Below, piece after piece: positions 1 to 7,837 of a stretch of 64,000 bases of DNA. The DNA is from Falsiroseomonas frigidaquae (lineage in GTDB: Bacteria > Pseudomonadota > Alphaproteobacteria > Acetobacterales > Acetobacteraceae). The stretch's first letter is position 1. Every line of letters starts with the position of its first letter. The stretch spans positions 186,001 through 250,000 of the forward strand of contig NZ_JAAVTX010000004.1 of NCBI RefSeq assembly GCF_012163145.1, read 5' to 3'. A program made the translations under genes and the position numbers. A model generated the notes under the pieces. It was not told the origin of the DNA. It saw only the letters and a program-made list of their open reading frames with translations, and made no database searches.

Positions 1-1041
1 GATACCTGGGGGCTGGCGGAGCTGGCCTCCTTCGTCACCGACTACCAGCCGGACATCATCCACTTCCACCACCTGCTGTATTTCGGGATCGAGACGCTGG
101 ACCTGGTGCGCCGGGTCGCGCCCAAGGCGAAGATCGTCGTCACCCTGCATGATTTCTTCGCGCTGTGCCCGCAGGAGGGCCAGTTGCTCACCACCGATGG
201 CCGGCTCTGCCCCGGCCCCAGCGGCGATGGCTGCCGGCGCTGCTTCCCTGGCCGCGGCAGCACCGATCTCGTGCTGCGGGAAATTGCGGTGCGCGGCGCC
301 ATGGCGGGGGTCGATCTGCTGCTCTCGCCCTCGGATTTCCTGCGCGACCGCTTCATCGCGGCCGGCTGGGATGCCGGGCGAATCGAGCTGATGCGGAACG
401 GCATCGGCGCCGGCGCCGTGGCGCCGCCACGCGCCGGGAACGGCCAGCGCCGCCGCTTCGGCTTCTTCGGCCACATCAACCGTTTCAAGGGCAGCCTGGT
501 GGCGCTCGGCGCCTCCGCCCGGCTGACCCAGCAGGGCATCGCGCATGATCTGGCGCTGCATGGCGGCACCGCGCACCAGGCGGATGAGTTCCTGACGGAG
601 TTCAAGGCGGCGCTGGAGGCGGCACCCGATGCGCGGCATCACGGCCTGTATGGCGCGGCCGACATGCCGGCGCGGATGGCGGGCGTCGATTGGGTGGTGA
701 TGCCCTCCATCTGGTGGGAAAACGCGCCGCTGGTGGCGCAGGAGGCGTTCCGCCACGGCCGCCCGGTGATCTGCGGCGATGTCGGCGGCATGGCCGAATC
801 GGTGCGCGACGGAGTGGATGGGCTGCACTTCCCGGTGGGCGATGCGGTGGGCCTGGCGCGGGTGATGCGCCGCGCGGCGGAGGAGCCAGGTCTGTGGGAC
901 CGCCTCGCCGCCAACATCACCCCGCCGCATGGAATGGAGGAGGCGGCCGCGGAACACCTGGCGCTGTATCGCCGCCTGCTGGGTGCGGCGACGCCGCTGA
1001 AGCGGGCCATGCGGGCGGGGGGCCGGGCGCGTGTCGGCTGA
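1..1041 (+). CDS. Glycosyltransferase family 4 protein, 5'-truncated by the window edge
   Basis: The reading frame is open from base 1 (frame 1), so the gene begins upstream and 346 residues are visible. The visible N-terminal part (LASFVTDYQPDIIHFHHLL) is the end of a GT-B acceptor domain. A CPGP...CRRC cysteine motif follows (near base 210), as is common in GT4 enzymes of polysaccharide clusters. The C-terminal donor domain carries GFFGHINRFKG, a PSIWWENAPLVAQEAF segment (the usual E-x7-E-like region) and a GRPVICGDVGGMAE nucleotide-sugar pocket. It probably transfers a sugar from a nucleotide-sugar to a cell-surface glycan. It overlaps the next gene by 11 bases, so the two are likely co-translated and belong to the same cluster as the exporter genes that follow. 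The sugar and acceptor cannot be inferred. Confidence 0.85.
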   Translation, partial: DTWGLAELASFVTDYQPDIIHFHHLLYFGIETLDLVRRVAPKAKIVVTLHDFFALCPQEGQLLTTDGRLCPGPSGDGCRRCFPGRGSTDLVLREIAVRGAMAGVDLLLSPSDFLRDRFIAAGWDAGRIELMRNGIGAGAVAPPRAGNGQRRRFGFFGHINRFKGSLVALGASARLTQQGIAHDLALHGGTAHQADEFLTEFKAALEAAPDARHHGLYGAADMPARMAGVDWVVMPSIWWENAPLVAQEAFRHGRPVICGDVGGMAESVRDGVDGLHFPVGDAVGLARVMRRAAEEPGLWDRLAANITPPHGMEEAAAEHLALYRRLLGAATPLKRAMRAGGRARVG

Positions 1042-1744
1042 GCCCCGTACCGCCCCCCTGGCTGCGCCGGATATCCGCGGCTTCGTCGATTCGGTCACCG
1101 GCAACCAGATCGATGGCTGGGCCTTCGAACCCACCCAGCCCACGGAACGTGTGGTGGTGGAATTGCGGCTGGATGGCGCGGCCGTCGCCACCAGCGTCGC
1201 CGATCGCCACCGGGCGGATCTGATCCGCGCCGGCATCGGCGATGCCTTCCATGGCTTCCGCTTCCTGCTGCGCCCGGCCTGGGCGGAACGCCGCGCCGAT
1301 CTGCAGGTGGTGGCGCGCGGCATGGAGGGGGGCGAGGTGGCGCTGCCGCTGTTCCGCCGCGGCGCGCCGGCCTCCGCCGCGCCCACCGGCGATGCCCGGC
1401 CGGCGCCGCCGAATCCGCAGATCGTCAAGGCGATCGAGCAGCTCGTCGCCGGCCAGCGCGCGCTGGAGGCACGGCTGCAGGAACTCGCGCTGCGGCCGAT
1501 GCCGGACCAGCCGATGGCCGCGCCGCTGAGCGCCGAGCCGGCCGAGGTCGAGCAGCGCATGGCGGTGCTGGAAGCCTGGGTGGCGCGGCTGGATGAACGC
1601 CTGGCCGGGCTGCAGGCAGCTGCCCCGGCGCCGCGCGCCGGCGGGCCCGCGGCGCTGGATACCTGGCAGGTGGTGCTGATGGCGCTGCTGGGTGTCAGCG
1701 GGCTGGGTGCGCTGGCGGTCTTCGCGCTGATCCTGGCCCTATAG
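1031..1744 (+). CDS. Membrane-anchored coiled-coil protein with an N-terminal GT-associated beta domain
   Basis: Predicted 237 residues from a GTG start that overlaps the upstream glycosyltransferase stop by 11 bases. Residues about 14-100 resemble a small beta domain often found beside glycosyltransferases, with the signatures GFVDSVTGNQIDGWAF and GIGDAFHGFRF. Residues about 130-200 are Ala/Glu/Leu-rich and predicted helical or coiled-coil. A single hydrophobic segment at about 213-236 ends the protein, so it is probably a tail-anchored inner-membrane protein with the bulk in the cytoplasm. The ABC genes start 4 bases after its stop. I do not recognise a named family for the full-length protein. 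It may scaffold the glycosyltransferase at the exporter, which is inference from context only. Confidence 0.7.
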   Translation: MSAEPRTAPLAAPDIRGFVDSVTGNQIDGWAFEPTQPTERVVVELRLDGAAVATSVADRHRADLIRAGIGDAFHGFRFLLRPAWAERRADLQVVARGMEGGEVALPLFRRGAPASAAPTGDARPAPPNPQIVKAIEQLVAGQRALEARLQELALRPMPDQPMAAPLSAEPAEVEQRMAVLEAWVARLDERLAGLQAAAPAPRAGGPAALDTWQVVLMALLGVSGLGALAVFALILAL

Positions 1745-1748
1745 CCAG

Positions 1749-3464
1749 ATGGCTGAGGCACGCCGCCTGCCGAACCCCGCCGCCGCGCCCGAAGCGGACC
1801 GGCGGGACGTGATCGAGGTGGCGCGGGCGGAGGTTTCCGCCGCGGCGCGGCTGACCCTGGCGCTCGGCCTGGCGCTGAGCCTCGCCACCTTCGGCGTGGT
1901 CGCGGCCAAGCTGGTGATCTGGCAATTGGTGCTGCCCACCGGCAATCCCTGGACGCTGGCCGGGCTCGCCATCGTCTTCTGCCTGGCGGTCGGCATCCTG
2001 CTCGGGCTGGACCAGCTGCGCGAATTGGGGCTGCTCGCCGTGTCGAACCGCCTGGCGCGGCGGCTGGCGGCGCCGCTGGTGCTGGCGGCGGCGCAGCAGC
2101 CGGGAAGGTCCGACCTCGCCGCCGGCCAGGCGCTGCGCGATGTGGAGGAGCTGCGCCGCAACCTGACCGGCCCGGTGCTGACCGGGCTGGTGGATGCGGT
2201 GCTGGTGCCGACGCTGATCCTGCTGCTGCTGTTCTTCCACTGGGCCTTCACCTTGTGGGCGCTGGCCTGCTGCGTCGCCGCAGCGCTGCTGTCCCTGCTC
2301 GGGGACCGGCTGACCCGCCGCGCCGTCGCGGCCTCCAACGAGGCGCAGGCGCGCACGGCGGGGCTGGTGGCGGATGCCATGCGTTGCGCCGAGGCGGTGG
2401 AGGCGATGGGCCTGCGCGCGCCACTCGCCGCGCGCTGGGAAGCGCGGATGCAGGAAGGCGCGGCGGCGCTGCGCGGCGCCCAGGCCGGCGCGCGCTGGAT
2501 CGGCGCGGGGCTTGCCACCATCCATGGCATCGGATCCGGCGGCGCGCTGGTGGTGGGCACGCTGCTGGCGGCCAGTGGGGTGAATGTCGGCTTCGGCATG
2601 CTGCTGGCCATGCTGGTCACCGGCCAGGTGATCTCGCCCTTCGCCCGCATCGGCGGGGCGACGCATGAATGGGGCGCGGCCATCGCCGCCTGGCGCCGGC
2701 TTTCCGCCATGATGCGCCCGGACCGCACCGCGGATACCGCCATCGCCTTCCCGTGCCGGGAAGCGCGGCTGCGGCTGGAGCGCGTCAGCTTCGCGCATCG
2801 CGGTGCGCCGCGGGCGCTGCTGCGCGACGTGTCGCTGGAGGTGGCGCCGGGCCAGATCGTTGCGCTGGCCGGCACCGCGGGCGCGGGCAAGACCACGCTG
2901 CTGCGCATCGCGGTGGGCATGATCCGCCCCTCCGCCGGCGGCTGTTTCCTCGATGGCCAGGCCACCTGGCAATGGGCGCGGGAGGATTTCGCCCGCCATG
3001 TCGGCTACCTGCCGCAGGACCCGCTGCTGACCGACGGCACGGTGGCGGAGGCGATCGCCCGCCTCGCCCAGCCGGACATGCCGGCGGTGATGCAGGCCGC
3101 GCGGCTGGCGGATGCCCATGGCCTGATCGCCGCCCTGCCCGCCGGCTACGCCACGCCGACGCGGGCGGAAGGCCCGCTTTCCGCCGGCCAGCGGCAGCGC
3201 GTGGCGCTGGCCCGCGCGCTGTATGGCAACCCGCGCCTGCTGGTGCTGGACGAGCCGGCCGCCTTCCTGGATGCGGCCGGGGAGGAACGGCTGGTGCGGT
3301 TGCTGCGCAACCTCGCCGCACGCGGCACCGGCATCCTGTTCACCTCGCACCGCCCGGTGCTGCTGGCGGCGGCGCATCGCGTGGTGACCTTGCGCGGCGG
3401 CCAGGTGGTACCCACCACCGGCGCGCCGTTGCTGGCGGCGCCGCTGGCGGGCCGCGCGGCATGA
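1749..3464 (+). CDS. Type I secretion-type ABC half-transporter (PrtD-like), first subunit
   Basis: 571 residues. Residues 1-310 form an ABC type-1 exporter membrane domain with hydrophobic segments near 38-60, 66-88, 150-185 and 260-290, and a PrtD-style DVEELRRNLTGP linker motif. No C39 peptidase domain precedes it. The nucleotide-binding domain (about 335-555) has Walker A GTAGAGKTT, Q-loop GYLPQDP, signature LSAGQ (in place of LSGGQ), Walker B LLVLDEP with the catalytic Glu, and H-loop TSHRP, so it should hydrolyse ATP. Its stop overlaps the start of a second, similar half-transporter (ATGA), suggesting a heterodimeric exporter. Substrate is unknown: PrtD homologues export unfolded proteins, but the flanking glycosyltransferase leaves a glycoprotein or glycan possible. 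Confidence 0.85.
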   Translation: MAEARRLPNPAAAPEADRRDVIEVARAEVSAAARLTLALGLALSLATFGVVAAKLVIWQLVLPTGNPWTLAGLAIVFCLAVGILLGLDQLRELGLLAVSNRLARRLAAPLVLAAAQQPGRSDLAAGQALRDVEELRRNLTGPVLTGLVDAVLVPTLILLLLFFHWAFTLWALACCVAAALLSLLGDRLTRRAVAASNEAQARTAGLVADAMRCAEAVEAMGLRAPLAARWEARMQEGAAALRGAQAGARWIGAGLATIHGIGSGGALVVGTLLAASGVNVGFGMLLAMLVTGQVISPFARIGGATHEWGAAIAAWRRLSAMMRPDRTADTAIAFPCREARLRLERVSFAHRGAPRALLRDVSLEVAPGQIVALAGTAGAGKTTLLRIAVGMIRPSAGGCFLDGQATWQWAREDFARHVGYLPQDPLLTDGTVAEAIARLAQPDMPAVMQAARLADAHGLIAALPAGYATPTRAEGPLSAGQRQRVALARALYGNPRLLVLDEPAAFLDAAGEERLVRLLRNLAARGTGILFTSHRPVLLAAAHRVVTLRGGQVVPTTGAPLLAAPLAGRAA

Positions 3465-5149
3465 CCGGGCAGATGAGCCAGGCCTGGGCGGCGCTGCGCC
3501 AGGCGCCGGCCTTTCGGCGGCTGCTGGCGCTGGCGCTGGCGATGTCCTTCGCACGGCAGGCGGCGCTGCTCGGCATGCCGCTGCTGACCATGCACATCTT
3601 CGATGGCGTGACGGAGGGCCACAACCTCGACACGCTGATGGTGCTGTCCATCGCCTTCGTCATCGCGCTCAGCATGGCCGGCGCGCTGCGGGCGCTGCGG
3701 GCGGCACTGATGTCCGCGCTGGCCGATGACATGGCCCGCCGGCTGAGCCTGGAGGCGCTGCAGGCCGCCGTGCGCAGCGCCCTGCTGGGCAGCCGGCAGC
3801 CGGGGCTCGCGGCGTTGCAGGACCAGGCGGAGCTGCGCCGCTTCCTCGGCGGCAACACCATCGCGGACCTGTTCGACATGACGGCGGTGCCGGTGGCGCT
3901 GGTGGTGCTGTTCCTGCTGCATCCGGTCTATGCGCTGGTGGTCGGCGCGGCCTGCGTGATGATGGGCCTGCTCGGCCGGGTGCTGGACCGCACCACGCGC
4001 GGGCTGGTGCGGGGTGCCTCCGAACGGCAGTTGAAGAATGCCGGCGAGTTGCAGGGCCGGCTGCGGCAGTCGGACATGCTGGAGGGGCTCGGCATGCTGG
4101 CCGCCGTGGTGAGGCGGTGGGAGCCGGCCCAGGCGGCGGCGCTGGCGGAGGGCGATCGCGCCCAGGCGCGGGCACGGGCGGTGCGGGGCGTGACCGAATA
4201 CGCCTCCTACATGGCGCAGGGCGGCGTGGTGGTGGTGGGCGTGGTGCTGGCGCTGGGCGACCGGGCCTCGCCAGGGTCGATCATCGCCGCGATGATGCTG
4301 GCCGGCACCGCGACGCAGCCGATCGCGCGCATCGTGCTGGCCTGGCGCGAATGGGCTTTTGCCAATCTCGCCTGGCAGCGGCTGCAGGAGCTGTTCGCGG
4401 ATCACGCGGCGCCGGCTGTTCGGCCGGCCGATCCGGCCGGGCCGCCCGGCCTTTGGCTGCGGGAGTTGCGCTGGACGCCGCCGGGCGGGCTGCATCCGGT
4501 GCTGGCCGATGTCACGCTGTACTGCCCGCCGGGCACGGTAACACTGGTGGTGGGGCCGAATGGCGTGGGCAAGTCCAGCCTGCTGCGGCTGGCGCTCGGG
4601 CTGCTGCCGGCGGAGGGTGGGCAGGCGCTGCTCGGTGGCCAGGCGACCCGCTTCGCCGACCGGGCGCTGCTTGGCCCGCGCATCGGCTACCTGCCGCAGG
4701 ATGTGCAGCTTCTGGATGGCAGCGTGCTGCAGAATATCGGCCGCTTCGGGCCGGAGGATGCGGCCGGCGTGGTGGATGCCGCGCGGATGGCCGGCGCGCA
4801 TGAGATGATCGGCCGCCTGCCGCAGGGCTACGCCACCGAGGCCGGTCCCACCGGCGGCCTGTCGATGGGCCAGCGCCGCATGATCGGCCTCGCCCGCGCC
4901 CTGTATGGCGCGCCGGAGTTCCTGGCGCTGGACGAGCCCGAGGCCGGGCTGGACCAGGCGGGGCGGGAGGCGGTGCGGGATGCGGTGCTGGCGGCGCGGG
5001 CGGAAGGTGCCGCCTGCCTGCTGATCAGCCATGAGCCGACGCTGTGGTCCGGGCATGTGGACCAGGTTCTGCGGCTGGCGCCGGGCGGCCATTGGCGTGC
5101 CGAGACACCTGGCGATGCGACGACGGCAGCGGGGGAGACGGCGGCATGA
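3461..5149 (+). CDS. Type I secretion-type ABC half-transporter, second subunit
   Basis: 562 residues from the ATG that overlaps the previous stop by 4 bases; the open frame extends far upstream, but that part is out of register with the real upstream gene. The membrane domain occupies about residues 15-310. The nucleotide-binding domain follows with Walker A GPNGVGKSS, Q-loop GYLPQDV, signature LSMGQ, Walker B FLALDEP with Glu retained, D-loop GLDQAG and H-loop ISHEP. Both this and the preceding half-transporter keep catalytic Glu and His, so neither site is obviously dead. Its stop overlaps the HlyD-like adaptor start by 4 bases (ATGA). It probably pairs with the first half-transporter in the inner membrane. 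No outer-membrane TolC-type partner is visible in the window. Confidence 0.85.
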   Translation: MTGQMSQAWAALRQAPAFRRLLALALAMSFARQAALLGMPLLTMHIFDGVTEGHNLDTLMVLSIAFVIALSMAGALRALRAALMSALADDMARRLSLEALQAAVRSALLGSRQPGLAALQDQAELRRFLGGNTIADLFDMTAVPVALVVLFLLHPVYALVVGAACVMMGLLGRVLDRTTRGLVRGASERQLKNAGELQGRLRQSDMLEGLGMLAAVVRRWEPAQAAALAEGDRAQARARAVRGVTEYASYMAQGGVVVVGVVLALGDRASPGSIIAAMMLAGTATQPIARIVLAWREWAFANLAWQRLQELFADHAAPAVRPADPAGPPGLWLRELRWTPPGGLHPVLADVTLYCPPGTVTLVVGPNGVGKSSLLRLALGLLPAEGGQALLGGQATRFADRALLGPRIGYLPQDVQLLDGSVLQNIGRFGPEDAAGVVDAARMAGAHEMIGRLPQGYATEAGPTGGLSMGQRRMIGLARALYGAPEFLALDEPEAGLDQAGREAVRDAVLAARAEGAACLLISHEPTLWSGHVDQVLRLAPGGHWRAETPGDATTAAGETAA

Positions 5150-6495
5150 CCGCGAGACTGGCCGGGCCGCGCCCGATGGCGCTGAACTTCGCCGAGGCCG
5201 AGGCCGCCGCCGCCACCCCGGACGTGAAGCGGGTGATGCGGGCCGCGCTGCTGCTGCTGGTGGTGGGCTTCGGCGGCCTGCTGTTCTGGGCCGCCATCAC
5301 GCCGATCGAGCGGGCGGTGGTGGCGCGTGGGTCGCTGGTGGCGGAAGGCCGGCGCAAATCCATGATCCTGTCCGAACCGGGCATCCTGCAGGAATTGCTG
5401 GTGCGCGAAGGCCAGCGCGTGCAGGCCGGCCAGGTGCTGCTGCGGCTGGACCCGACCACGGCCGAATCCAACGCCGTGCAGCTGCGCGCCCAGGCCCGCA
5501 CCCTGGCCGCCCGCGTCGCCCGGCTGCGCGCCGAACAGCAGGACCAGCGGCAATTCGCGATCCCCGAGGAGGTGGTGCAGGCCGCCCGCACGGACGCCGC
5601 TTTGGCCGCGCTGCTGAACGCGGAAACCCGGCTGTTCACCGCGCGGTGGGAAGCCTTCGACAGCAACATGCACGTCTATGAACGCCGCGCCGCCGTGCCG
5701 CGGGAGCAGTTGCTGGCCGCCGGCGCCCAGCGCACCGCCGCCGCCGCCCGCGCCGCCTCCGTCCGCGCCGACCTGCAAGGCCTGCGCCCCCTCGCCCAGC
5801 AGGGCTTCGCCCGGATGCGGGAGGTGCGGGAGCTGGAGCGGCTGGAGGCGCAGGCGCGCGGCGACATGGGCCTGTATGCGGCGCAGGAGGCGCAGTTCCG
5901 CCAGGCCATCGCGCAGGCGGAGGCCGAGCTCGCCACGCTGCGCCTGACCCGCGCCCAGGAGATCGCCCGCGAATTGCAGGATGCCCAGCAGCAGCTGGTG
6001 GAGGCGGAACAGCGGCTGGTTTCGGCCGAGAATATCCGGGCGCGGCGCGACCTGGTGGCCTCCGAGCCCGGCATCGTCACCGATATCCGCTTCGTCACCC
6101 CGGGCAGCAGCATCACGGATGGCCAGCCGGTGCTGGACCTGGTGCCGTTGGATGACCGGCTGGTGGTGGAGGCGCGCGTCGCGCCCACCGATGTCGAGCA
6201 GCTGCGCGTCGGCCAGCCGGTGAATGTCCGCCTGACCGCGCTGCGCCAGCGCACCACGCCGCTGCTGGCGGGCCGGCTCACCTATGTCTCCGCCGACCAG
6301 CAGACGGACCCGCAGGGCGTCGCCTTCTTCCTGGCCCGCGCCGAGATCGCGGCCAGCGAGCTGGAACGGGTGCCCGGGCTGCGGCTGAATGCCGGCATGC
6401 CGACGGAAATCTTCGTGCTCGGCGAGGTCCGCAGCGCGCTGAGCTACCTGGTTTCGCCGATCCGGGACTCGCTGCGGCGCGCGCTCAGGGATTAG
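5146..6495 (+). CDS. HlyD-family periplasmic adaptor of the type I exporter
   Basis: 449 residues, starting at the ATG that overlaps the ABC stop. One transmembrane helix lies at about 28-50 (LLLLVVGFGGLLFWAAITPI). It is followed by a biotinyl-lipoyl-like half (GILQELLVREGQRVQAGQVL), a long alpha-helical hairpin rich in Ala/Arg/Glu (about 115-300), the second lipoyl half (ASEPGIVTDIRF) and a beta-barrel end with GMPTEIFVLG. This is the standard membrane-fusion-protein layout linking an inner-membrane ABC exporter to an outer-membrane channel. Placement after two ABC half-transporters makes a complete inner-membrane type I export module. The outer-membrane component must be encoded elsewhere. 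Confidence 0.9.
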   Translation: MTARLAGPRPMALNFAEAEAAAATPDVKRVMRAALLLLVVGFGGLLFWAAITPIERAVVARGSLVAEGRRKSMILSEPGILQELLVREGQRVQAGQVLLRLDPTTAESNAVQLRAQARTLAARVARLRAEQQDQRQFAIPEEVVQAARTDAALAALLNAETRLFTARWEAFDSNMHVYERRAAVPREQLLAAGAQRTAAAARAASVRADLQGLRPLAQQGFARMREVRELERLEAQARGDMGLYAAQEAQFRQAIAQAEAELATLRLTRAQEIARELQDAQQQLVEAEQRLVSAENIRARRDLVASEPGIVTDIRFVTPGSSITDGQPVLDLVPLDDRLVVEARVAPTDVEQLRVGQPVNVRLTALRQRTTPLLAGRLTYVSADQQTDPQGVAFFLARAEIAASELERVPGLRLNAGMPTEIFVLGEVRSALSYLVSPIRDSLRRALRD

Positions 6496-6528
6496 ATGCC
6501 GCCCTGACATGCAGGGCACACCGATTCC

Positions 6529-7740
6529 ATGACCGACAAGGACCGCCGCATCGCCATCATCGGCGCCGGCCCGGTGGGGCTGGTGCTGGCGCTGAAGCTG
6601 GCCACGCTGGGGCTGCCGAGCCTGGTGCTGGAGGCCGGTGCGGATATCAGCGAGGAGCTGCGCGCCTCCACCTTCCACCCGCCGAGCCTCGACATGCTGG
6701 ACGGGCTGGGCGTGGCGGCGCCGCTGGTCGAACAGGGGCTGGTGACGCCAACCTGGCAGATCCGCCGGCATGAGGATGGCGCGCGGGCGGTGTTCGACCT
6801 GTCGATCCTGAAGGACGACACGGCCCACCCCTACCGGCTGCAGGCGGAGCAGTGGAAGCTTTCGCGGATCATCCTGGCGAAGCTGGCGGCGGAACATGCC
6901 GGCACGGTCGAGATCCGCTTCGGCGCGAAGCTGGACACGGTGGTGCATGGCGCCGACCATGTGGCGCTGTCCGGCGAGGGCTTCGACAGCTTCGAGGCGC
7001 CCTACGTCGTGGGCTGCGACGGCGCGCGCAGCGTCATCCGCCGCGCCATGGGGCTGGATTTCGCCGGCGACACCTACCCCGAGACCACCATCCTCGCGAC
7101 CACCCCCTTCCCCTTCCATGAGGTGTTCGAGGGGCTGTCCAACGTCAACTACATCTGGACGCAGCACCCCGCCTTCTCCGGCACCTTCTCCCTGCTCCGC
7201 GTGCCGGGGCTGTGGCGTGCATCGCTGCACACGGCGCCGGGCGAATCGGTGGAGCAGGCGCTGGAGCCGGCGGCGATCGAGCGCAAGCTGCAGGCGATCC
7301 ACCCCAGGGACACGCCCTATGACGTGCCGGACCTGCGCCCCTACCGGATCCACCAGCGCATTGTTGAGAACTACCGCATCGGCCGGCTGGTGCTGGCGGG
7401 GGATTCGGCGCATCTGAACTCGCCCTCCGGCGGCATGGGCATGAATGGCGGCATCCAGGACGCGATGGAGCTGGCCGAGACCCTCGCCCCGGTCTGGCGC
7501 GGGGAGGCCGAGGACAGCCTGCTCGACCGCTACACCCGCCGCCGCCAGCCGATCGCGGCGAAGGAGATCATCGCCCAGGCCGACCGCAACCGCGCCCGGA
7601 TGCGGGAGCAGGACCCGGCGCGCCGCGCCGTGCTGCTGGCCGATCTGCAGGCCATAGCGGCGGACCCGGTGAAAGCGCGGGAGCATCTGCTGCGCTCCTC
7701 CATGATCTCGGGGCTGCGCGCGGCAAGCCAGATCATGTGA
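6529..7740 (+). CDS. FAD-dependent aromatic-type monooxygenase
   Basis: 403 residues. The N-terminus has the Rossmann FAD motif GAGPVG (residues 12-17) and an acidic end to the second strand (LVLEAG). A central GCDGARSVIR matches the DG motif of class A flavoprotein hydroxylases, and LAGDSAHLNSPSGGMGMN near residue 287 matches the GD motif that binds the FAD ribityl and pyrophosphate. It should use NAD(P)H and O2 to hydroxylate an aromatic or similar substrate. It resembles the PheA/TfdB and MhpA-type group, but the substrate cannot be named and the C-terminal thioredoxin-like extension of phenol hydroxylases is absent. It lies 33 bases after the HlyD gene and is followed by the ugp promoter, so it may be the last gene of the upstream operon or a separate unit. 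Confidence 0.82.
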   Translation: MTDKDRRIAIIGAGPVGLVLALKLATLGLPSLVLEAGADISEELRASTFHPPSLDMLDGLGVAAPLVEQGLVTPTWQIRRHEDGARAVFDLSILKDDTAHPYRLQAEQWKLSRIILAKLAAEHAGTVEIRFGAKLDTVVHGADHVALSGEGFDSFEAPYVVGCDGARSVIRRAMGLDFAGDTYPETTILATTPFPFHEVFEGLSNVNYIWTQHPAFSGTFSLLRVPGLWRASLHTAPGESVEQALEPAAIERKLQAIHPRDTPYDVPDLRPYRIHQRIVENYRIGRLVLAGDSAHLNSPSGGMGMNGGIQDAMELAETLAPVWRGEAEDSLLDRYTRRRQPIAAKEIIAQADRNRARMREQDPARRAVLLADLQAIAADPVKAREHLLRSSMISGLRAASQIM

Positions 7741-7761
7741 GAAGTCGTCCCCTTCACCGAA

Positions 7762-7779
7762 CTGACATAAAACTGTAAA
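7762..7779 (+). promoter_or_regulatory. PHO box (candidate PhoB binding site) upstream of ugp
   Basis: The 18 bases CTGACATAAAACTGTAAA consist of two 7-base direct half-sites, CTGACAT and CTGTAAA, separated by AAAA. Against the CTGTCAT half-site of the PHO box they match 6/7 and 5/7, and the 4-base A-rich spacer is the canonical one. The site ends 58 bases before the ugpB ATG. PhoB control of ugp is established in enteric bacteria and rhizobia, so position, orientation and downstream genes all agree. A clear -10 is not obvious; PhoB promoters lack a normal -35. Confidence 0.75.
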
Positions 7780-7837
7780 ATCCCCGCAACGCAGGCCGTC
7801 TAGAGCCCGCCGTCACCTCACGGGGAGAAATTTGCCC

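Noticed and set aside
4828-7686. A 952-codon minus-strand open frame across the HlyD and FAD monooxygenase genes
   Set aside because: It is the antisense shadow of genes with clear motifs; its product is a low-complexity Arg/Gln/His string.
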